Source: Ga0077548 sp035440445 (GTDB lineage: Bacteria; Pseudomonadota; Alphaproteobacteria; Rhizobiales; Xanthobacteraceae). Taken from it: 64,000 nucleotides of DNA. The stretch lies in contig DAORMJ010000012.1 of the NCBI GenBank assembly GCA_035440445.1, positions 60,699-124,698 of the forward strand, read 5' to 3'. Numbering within the stretch: position 1 is the stretch's first letter; every line of letters starts with the position of its first letter. Both the position numbers and the translations under genes were made by a program. The notes under the pieces are model-generated. The model did no database searches. It was not told the origin of the DNA and was given only the letters and a program-made list of their open reading frames with translations. Shown here in pieces: positions 58,978-64,000 of this stretch.

Positions 58978-60297
58978 ATGCGGAAGATTTCGCTATTCTT
59001 TATCGGCGCCATCACCGGCGCGCTGATCGCGGCTGTCGCCGCTCAGCCGCAGGTCTTTTCGAAGGCGCGCGCGGCTTCGGCCGACACCTACCGGCAGCTC
59101 AATCTCTTCGGCGACATCTTCGAGCAGGTCCGCTCGCAATATGTCGAGAAGGTCGAAGACTCCAAGCTGATCGAAGCCGCGATCAACGGCATGCTCTCTT
59201 CGCTCGATCCGCATTCGCAGTTTCTCGACATCAAGAACTTCCGCGACATGCAGACCCAGACCCGCGGCGAGTTCGGCGGTCTCGGCATCGAAGTCACGAT
59301 GGAAGACGGCCTCGTGAAAGTGATGTCGCCCATCGACAACACGCCCGCCTCGCGCGGCGGCGTGCAGCCGAACGATCTCATCACGCACCTGGACGGCGAG
59401 CCGGTGAAGGGCCTGACCCTCGAACAGGCAGTCGAGAAGATGCGTGGGCCGGTGAATACGCCGATCGTGCTGCGCATCCAGCGCAAGGGCGTCGAGAAGC
59501 CGGTCGAGATCAAGCTCGTTCGCGAGATCATCTCGATCAGGAACGTCCGCCACAAGATCGAAGACGACGTCGGCTATATCCGCCTCGTCAGCTTCCAGGG
59601 CGAGCGCACGATCCAGCAGCTGGTCGAAGCGATCAAGGAGATCAAGGAGAAGATCCCGAACGACAAGCTCAAGGGATATATCCTCGATCTGCGCAACAAC
59701 GGCGGCGGTCTGCTCGATCAGGCCATCGCGGTGTCGGATGCCTTCCTCGAGCGCGGTGAGATCGTTTCGACCCGCGGCCGCAACGATGGCAGCCAGCGCT
59801 ACAACGCGAAATCCGGCGACCTGACCAACGGCAAACCGCTGATCGTGCTGATCAACGGCGGCTCCGCTTCCGCTTCGGAAATCGTGGCCGGCGCGTTGCA
59901 GGACCACAAGCGGGCGACGCTGCTTGGCTCCCGCTCCTTCGGCAAGGGCTCCGTGCAGACGGTCATGCCGATCGGCAACTTCGGTGCGCTGAAGCTCACC
60001 ACGGCGCGCTACTACACGCCGTCGGGACGTTCGATCCAGGCCAAGGGCATCCAGCCTGACATCGAGCTCGTTCAAGACCTCCCGGAAGAATTGAAGGGCA
60101 AGGTCGAGCCGCGCGGTGAGGCTTCGCTGAAGGGCCACCTGAAGACCCAGGAAACTGGTGACGAGCAGGCCGGCTCGCCGGCTTATATCCCGCCGGATCC
60201 GAAGAACGACAAGCAGCTGATCATGGCGCTCGAACTCTTGCGCGGTGTTCAGAAAAATGCGGCCTTCCCGCCAAATCCGAAGGCCAATCCGAACTGA
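58978..60297 (+). CDS. ctpA: S41 family C-terminal processing peptidase
   Basis: A 439-residue periplasmic serine protease. A signal/anchor segment (ISLFFIGAITGALIAAVAA) leads to a PDZ domain (about 90-170, containing GLGIEVTMEDGLVKV and PASRGGVQPNDLITHLDG). The S41 catalytic part has GGSASASEIVAGALQDHKRA (nucleophile Ser) and GSRSFGKGSVQTV (catalytic Lys). Such proteases trim periplasmic proteins and peptidoglycan hydrolases. ATG 58978 gives the signal peptide. Strong terminator after the stop; the divergent polysaccharide deacetylase gene follows. Confidence 0.94.
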   Translation: MRKISLFFIGAITGALIAAVAAQPQVFSKARAASADTYRQLNLFGDIFEQVRSQYVEKVEDSKLIEAAINGMLSSLDPHSQFLDIKNFRDMQTQTRGEFGGLGIEVTMEDGLVKVMSPIDNTPASRGGVQPNDLITHLDGEPVKGLTLEQAVEKMRGPVNTPIVLRIQRKGVEKPVEIKLVREIISIRNVRHKIEDDVGYIRLVSFQGERTIQQLVEAIKEIKEKIPNDKLKGYILDLRNNGGGLLDQAIAVSDAFLERGEIVSTRGRNDGSQRYNAKSGDLTNGKPLIVLINGGSASASEIVAGALQDHKRATLLGSRSFGKGSVQTVMPIGNFGALKLTTARYYTPSGRSIQAKGIQPDIELVQDLPEELKGKVEPRGEASLKGHLKTQETGDEQAGSPAYIPPDPKNDKQLIMALELLRGVQKNAAFPPNPKANPN

Positions 60298-60314
60298 CCG
60301 GATCGAAACCACCG

Positions 60315-60340
60315 AAAGCCCCGCCAACCGGCGGGGCTTT
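60315..60340 (+). terminator. Rho-independent terminator after ctpA
   Basis: A perfect 11-base-pair stem AAAGCCCCGCC / GGCGGGGCTTT with loop AACC, followed by TTGCTTT. It lies 18 bases after the ctpA stop, so the following gene has its own promoter. Confidence 0.85.
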
Positions 60341-60452
60341 TGCTTTGGAGCATGATGCGCTTGGTCGGCGCTGATGCGGTAAGGTCTCGTTAACCAGTTG
60401 CGCACCTTTCGCGTGATAGCGTTTTCGCCTGATTCGGCTCCGGAAGATCGCA

Positions 60453-61646
60453 GTGGCGGACGATCTCGACACACCTTTGAAAGCGCGCGCGGGCAGCCCT
60501 TCGCGCCTGCCCCGGAATGTCCTTGCCGGGCTCACGCTCGCCATGGCGGCCGTGATTGGCGGCGTCATCGCATGGGTAATCGCCTTCGACGATCCACTCG
60601 GCGGCGAGCCGCGGCATGTCGTGAAGATTCAGCAGAACCTTCCCGTCAGCGACCAGCCGAAAACGCGCACTGAGGCGGAACGCAAAGAAGAGCCCAAGGG
60701 CGACCCGCGCACCATCACGATCATCGACGGCAACACTGGCACGCGGCGCGAGATTGTTATCAACAGCCCGAAGCAAGATACGCCTCCGCGCGACACCGCC
60801 CCCACCCCGCCGGAGAGCGACGTACCGACGAGCACGATCCCTTCCGCCGACAAGCGACTGATCGAATCCACCAAGCACGGCTCGATTCCAAAGATCGGCG
60901 CGGACGGCGCGCGGCCGCTTGACGTCTATGCGAGCCCACTTCCCGTGAGTGCAACGGCTGCTGACTCGATGATCGCAATCGTGATTACCGGGCTCGGCGT
61001 CAGCGCGTCCGGCACCAACGACGCGATCGTGAAACTTCCCGCTGCCGTGACGCTCGGCTTCGTGCCCTATGGAAGTGGGCTGACGGACTGGGTGACGAAG
61101 GCCCGCAGCACCGGCCACGAAGTGTTGCTACAGGTGCCGATGGAGCCGCTCGACTACCCGGATAACGATCCCGGCCCCCAGACGCTCACCGCAAATGCGA
61201 CCAAAGCGCAGAACATCGACCGGCTGCATTTCTTTCTGAGCCGCACGCAAGGCTATGTCGGCATCGCCAATCTGATGGGCGCGCGCCTGACGGCGAACGA
61301 AGACGCCATGGCCGCGATCATCGCCGAAACCGCCAAGCGCGGACTCCTGTTTCTCGATGACGGCACGTCGGCCCGCAGCGTGACGCAACGCGCCGCGCAA
61401 AAGGCAAAGGCGCCGTTCCTGCGCTCCGACGTCGTGATCGATGCCCGCGCCGAATGGGCCGAGATCGACGCCGCCCTCGTCAAGCTCGAAGCGATCGCGT
61501 CCGAGCGCGGGGTTGCGATCGCCTCCGCGAGCGCGCTCCCCGTGACGATCGAGCGGATTGCGCGCTGGGCAAAAACGCTCGATGCGCGTGGCATCCGGCT
61601 GGTACCCGTCAGCGTTGCATTCAACCGCCGCGCAAAGCAAAGCTGA
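60453..61646 (+). CDS. Divergent polysaccharide deacetylase family protein
   Basis: A 397-residue protein with a single transmembrane helix (about 28-50, LAGLTLAMAAVIGGVIAWVI) and a Pro/Thr-rich linker. The deacetylase-like domain starts near residue 168 (SMIAIVITGLGVSASGTNDA) and continues through LLQVPMEPLDYPDNDPGPQT and LLFLDDGTSARSV. The family is the DUF610/YibQ type, which lacks the usual metal triad of NodB deacetylases; activity is unproven. GTG 60453 with ggaagatc upstream. rppH follows 32 bases after the stop. Confidence 0.88.
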   Translation: MADDLDTPLKARAGSPSRLPRNVLAGLTLAMAAVIGGVIAWVIAFDDPLGGEPRHVVKIQQNLPVSDQPKTRTEAERKEEPKGDPRTITIIDGNTGTRREIVINSPKQDTPPRDTAPTPPESDVPTSTIPSADKRLIESTKHGSIPKIGADGARPLDVYASPLPVSATAADSMIAIVITGLGVSASGTNDAIVKLPAAVTLGFVPYGSGLTDWVTKARSTGHEVLLQVPMEPLDYPDNDPGPQTLTANATKAQNIDRLHFFLSRTQGYVGIANLMGARLTANEDAMAAIIAETAKRGLLFLDDGTSARSVTQRAAQKAKAPFLRSDVVIDARAEWAEIDAALVKLEAIASERGVAIASASALPVTIERIARWAKTLDARGIRLVPVSVAFNRRAKQS

Positions 61647-61678
61647 CGCAAGCGCCTTCGCGTTGTAGAACGCGGTCC

Positions 61679-62188
61679 ATGAAAAATATCGAAGACCTTC
61701 CTTATCGTCCCTGTGTCGGCCTCGCGGTTTTCAACGCGGCCGGGCTCGTTTTCATCGGCCGCCGCAGTGGCGGCGTGGAACACGTGGACGACACCCATTC
61801 CTGGCAGATGCCTCAGGGCGGCATCGACGACGGCGAAGATCCTTACGAGGCCGCGCTGCGCGAACTCTACGAGGAGACGAACATTCGCTCGATCAAGCGC
61901 CTCGGCGAAGTCGAGGGCTGGCTGAAATACGACATTCCGCGCGACATCGTCGGGCAGGCGTGGAAAGGAAAATACCGCGGCCAGAAACAGAAATGGTACG
62001 CGCTTCGCTTCACCGGAAACGAGACCGAGATCGATATCGCAACGCCCGGCGGCGGCGCGCACAAACCGGAATTCGTGGAATGGCGCTGGGAGCACCTTGA
62101 GCACACACCCGGGCTGATCATTCCCTTCAAGCGGCCGGTCTATGAGGACGTCGTCAAAAATTTTGCCGGGTTCGCTGCAAAATCATGA
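61679..62188 (+). CDS. rppH: RNA pyrophosphohydrolase
   Basis: A 169-residue Nudix hydrolase that converts 5'-triphosphate RNA or dinucleoside polyphosphates to monophosphate forms, starting mRNA decay. The Nudix box is GGIDDGEDPYEAALRELYEE followed by TN. Other parts are SWQMPQGG, then YDIPRDIVGQAWKGKYRGQK and WRWEHLEHTPGLIIPFKRPV, typical of the IalA/RppH group. The final four bases overlap the GNAT gene start (ATGATGG). Confidence 0.94.
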   Translation: MKNIEDLPYRPCVGLAVFNAAGLVFIGRRSGGVEHVDDTHSWQMPQGGIDDGEDPYEAALRELYEETNIRSIKRLGEVEGWLKYDIPRDIVGQAWKGKYRGQKQKWYALRFTGNETEIDIATPGGGAHKPEFVEWRWEHLEHTPGLIIPFKRPVYEDVVKNFAGFAAKS

Positions 62189-62703
62189 TGGCGCAGAAAG
62201 ACGAACTGCGCTGGCGCAAGATCGACGAACGTGACCTGCCTGAAATCGACCGCATCGCCAAGATCATCCATCCTGACCTGCCGGAGCGCATCGAAACCTT
62301 CGCGGAGAAAGTCAGGCTGTCCCCGTCCACCTGTCTTGTCGTTTGCGACGGCACGAATATCCGGGGCTATGCCATCGCCTATCCCTGGCGCATGAACGAC
62401 ATGCCGCGGCTCGACACGCTGTTCGGGACCATCCAGGAGGATGCGTCCATCCTCTACATCCACGATGTGGCGCTGCTGCCGAGCGTGCGCGGCCAGGGAC
62501 TGGTGGACGAAGCGCTGAAAATTCTGAGCGAAGCCGGACGGCAACTTGCGCTCGAACGCTTTACGCTTGCCGCCGTTTACGGCTCCGAGGAAGCTTGGTT
62601 TCGTTACGGCTTTCGCCGGGCGCCCATGTGCGAAAAACTCGAAGCACAGGCCGAGAACTACGGCACCGCCGTCTATATGACGCGCGATTTCAGCGCTCCC
62701 TGA
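62185..62703 (+). CDS. GNAT family N-acetyltransferase
   Basis: A 172-residue acetyltransferase. The acetyl-CoA binding loop is LLPSVRGQGLVDEALKIL, preceded by ASILYIHDVALLPS, and the ending EEAWFRYGFRRAPMCEKLEA is common in GNAT domains. The substrate is unknown. ATG 62185 overlaps the rppH stop; a second ATG at 62188 is possible. A terminator follows eight bases after the stop. Confidence 0.85.
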   Translation: MMAQKDELRWRKIDERDLPEIDRIAKIIHPDLPERIETFAEKVRLSPSTCLVVCDGTNIRGYAIAYPWRMNDMPRLDTLFGTIQEDASILYIHDVALLPSVRGQGLVDEALKILSEAGRQLALERFTLAAVYGSEEAWFRYGFRRAPMCEKLEAQAENYGTAVYMTRDFSAP

Positions 62704-62710
62704 AACAAAA

Positions 62711-62735
62711 AAAGCCGCGCAGTTTGCGCGGCTTT
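62711..62735. terminator. Bidirectional terminator between GNAT and atpC
   Basis: A perfect 10-base-pair stem AAAGCCGCGC / GCGCGGCTTT with loop AGTTT. On the minus strand the stem is followed by TTTTTTTG, a strong end signal for the atp operon; on the plus strand it closes the GNAT gene. It sits between the two convergent units. Confidence 0.88.
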
Positions 62736-62754
62736 CTGCAATGAAACGATCCGC

Positions 62755-63168
62755 CTAGTGCGCCGAAGTAGCGCCCCCCGTAAGCTGCGCCTGTACAGCC
62801 TTCAGCTGATAGATCGTATCGGCCATCTTGTCCTTGGCTTCGTCGGAAGCCGAAGACATCTTGTCCTCGAGCGCAGCGATGGAGGCGCCGAATTCGGCGG
62901 CATTGATGTCTTCGATGCGCGCGGCTTCTTCCGCAAGCACGATCAGGCCTGTTTCATTCACTTCGGCGAAGCCGCTGCGCACGAACACGACCATGCTCTC
63001 GGTGCCGTTCTTGAAGCGCAGGAAACCCGGCCGCAGGGTCGAAACCAGCGGCGCGTGGCCCGGGAGAACGGTGAACTCGCCTTCCGCACCCGGAACGATC
63101 ACTTCTTCCACTTCGCCGGAGAAGAGGAGCTTGGCGGGCGAGACGAGTTCGAACTTGAAGGTTGCCAT
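62755..63168 (-). CDS. atpC: F0F1 ATP synthase subunit epsilon
   Basis: Epsilon subunit (137 aa) of F1, with the beta-sandwich start FELVSPAKLLFSGEVEEVIV, then PGAEGEFTVLPGHAPLVSTL and the helical C-terminal part. It couples the central stalk and inhibits ATP hydrolysis. In the alphaproteobacterial atpHAGDC operon it should follow atpD directly; here an 80-codon gene is between. A strong terminator lies 19 bases after the stop. Confidence 0.95.
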   Translation of the reverse strand: MATFKFELVSPAKLLFSGEVEEVIVPGAEGEFTVLPGHAPLVSTLRPGFLRFKNGTESMVVFVRSGFAEVNETGLIVLAEEAARIEDINAAEFGASIAALEDKMSSASDEAKDKMADTIYQLKAVQAQLTGGATSAH

Positions 63169-63177
63169 GGTCTGTCC

Positions 63178-63420
63178 TTAGCCACGCCGGTCGGCGACGA
63201 AGCCGATACCGAGACCGACGATCGCGCCGATCATGGCGCAAAGAGCAATATGGTTGAACTGCCGGTTGGTGAGTTCGCCTTGCGGCGCCTCGGTCTTGAT
63301 CTCGAGATTGATGCCCGGGATCGTGACCTGCGCCGTGGGCGGCTTGGTCACGAACCCGACGAGGCCGCCTGCAACGATTCCAAGAAGTAAGCAGATAATC
63401 TTCAGCTTGCTCAGTATCAT
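63178..63420 (-). CDS. Small two-helix membrane protein inside the atp operon
   Basis: An 80-residue protein with two hydrophobic helices: about 7-25 (KIICLLLGIVAGGLVGFV) and 57-76 (FNHIALCAMIGAIVGLGIGF). They are separated by a polar loop (PPTAQVTIPGINLEIKTEAP). No enzyme motif is visible and I do not recognise it. The ATG has aaagggcacctgcg upstream. It sits between atpD and atpC on the same strand (24 bases after atpD, nine before atpC), so it is probably translated from the atp mRNA. Such an insertion is not usual in relatives I remember. Confidence 0.7.
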   Translation of the reverse strand: MILSKLKIICLLLGIVAGGLVGFVTKPPTAQVTIPGINLEIKTEAPQGELTNRQFNHIALCAMIGAIVGLGIGFVADRRG

Positions 63421-63444
63421 CGCAGGTGCCCTTTCTGTTCGAAG

Positions 63445-64000
63445 TTAGGCCGCCTCCGCAGCCAACTTCTTGCCCTTCTCGACCGCCTCTTCGATGGTGC
63501 CGACCATGTAGAAGGCAGGCTCCGGAAGATGGTCGTATTTGCCTTCAACCAGACCCTTGAAACCCTTGATGGTGTCCGCAAGTTCCACGAACTTGCCGGG
63601 CGAACCGGTGAAAACTTCAGCGACGTGGAACGGCTGCGAAAGGAAACGCTCGATCTTGCGCGCGCGCGAGACCGCGAGTTTGTCTTCTTCCGAAAGCTCG
63701 TCCATGCCGAGAATGGCGATGATGTCCTGCAGCGCCTTGTAGCGCTGGAGAATCTGCTGCACCTGACGCGACACCGCATAGTGCTCCTCGCCGACGATCA
63801 TCGGCGAAAGCATGCGGGACGTGGAGTCGAGCGGATCGACCGCCGGATAGATGCCTTTTTCCGCAATCGAGCGCGACAACACGGTCGTCGCATCAAGATG
63901 CGCGAAGGAGGTTGCCGGCGCCGGGTCGGTCAAGTCGTCGGCCGGGACGTAAATCGCCTGCACCGAAGTGATCGAGCCCTTCTGCGTGGTGGTGATGCGC
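63445..64000 (-). CDS. atpD: F0F1 ATP synthase subunit beta, partial
   Basis: The C-terminal 184 codons of the catalytic beta subunit; the start lies beyond the end of the window. Visible parts are RITTTQKGSITSVQAIYVPA, DDLTDPAPATSFAHLDATTV (with LSRSIAEKGIYPAVDPLDST), and the C-terminal FYMVGTIEEAVEKGKKLA. These are unmistakable AtpD sequences. The stop is followed by 24 bases and then the small membrane protein gene. Confidence 0.96.
   Translation of the reverse strand, partial: RITTTQKGSITSVQAIYVPADDLTDPAPATSFAHLDATTVLSRSIAEKGIYPAVDPLDSTSRMLSPMIVGEEHYAVSRQVQQILQRYKALQDIIAILGMDELSEEDKLAVSRARKIERFLSQPFHVAEVFTGSPGKFVELADTIKGFKGLVEGKYDHLPEPAFYMVGTIEEAVEKGKKLAAEAA

Overview
This 64 kb window is a dense, GC-rich chromosomal segment of an alphaproteobacterium. 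It is most like the Hyphomicrobiales (Rhizobiales), in the Bradyrhizobium / Rhodopseudomonas / Xanthobacteraceae neighbourhood. The placement rests on gene order and protein families: tlpA-argH-lptM-lysA-TIGR02302; chorismate mutase-hisC-tyrC opposite metX-metW; phaA-phbB opposite phaR; rpmF-mtgA-ispA; rplU-rpmA-GNAT-obgE-proB-proA-nadD-rsfS-rlmH-ctpA-divergent polysaccharide deacetylase-rppH; and atpD-atpC. It is almost entirely core chromosome. I see no insertion sequence, prophage or CRISPR array.

Layout. 1-5.2 kb: end of a host-attachment-type protein, TspO, a HIG1-like protein, a corrinoid adenosyltransferase, a rhomboid protease and the etfB-etfA-hbdA set. 5.2-12.2 kb: tlpA divergent from argH (which carries a frameshift), lptM, two tandem long hairpins, lysA, a large TIGR02302 membrane protein and a CheY-like regulator. 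12.2-23.7 kb: zinc-ribbon protein, ydcF, plsC, the Tyr/Phe pathway genes on the minus strand, metX-metW, gloB and a DMT transporter. 23.8-26.7 kb: the PHB module. 26.7-34.4 kb: degenerate GGDEF protein, rpmF, mtgA, ispA, ispG, zur, patatin. 34.4-41.6 kb: macro domain protein, an XdhC-LysE-XdhC-molybdopterin operon, and a pair of paralogous ParA-like ATPases. 41.7-49.9 kb: chromate transporter, nuclease, DUF2254 protein, TerC, NhaD, TrhO. 49.9-51.0 kb: an AT-richer two-gene patch (HEPN-like and Cys-rich proteins) abutting the 3' end of tRNA-Ser(CGA). 51-64 kb: ribosomal proteins L21/L27 through the ATP synthase.

The points most worth a second look are these. (1) Two tandem hairpins between lptM and lysA are diverged copies of one element, with covarying base pairs, and the second runs up to the lysA start. 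(2) ftsE-ftsX and envC are both missing from the places where related genomes carry them, each replaced by a gene-free gap; FtsEX and EnvC normally work together. (3) argH has a single frameshift. (4) A HEPN-type gene sits in a tRNA-flanking AT-rich patch. (5) Two tandem ParA-like ATPases occur, one of which has lost its P-loop. (6) A small membrane protein gene lies between atpD and atpC.

Function calls rest on motifs and remembered family knowledge; no database search was run.
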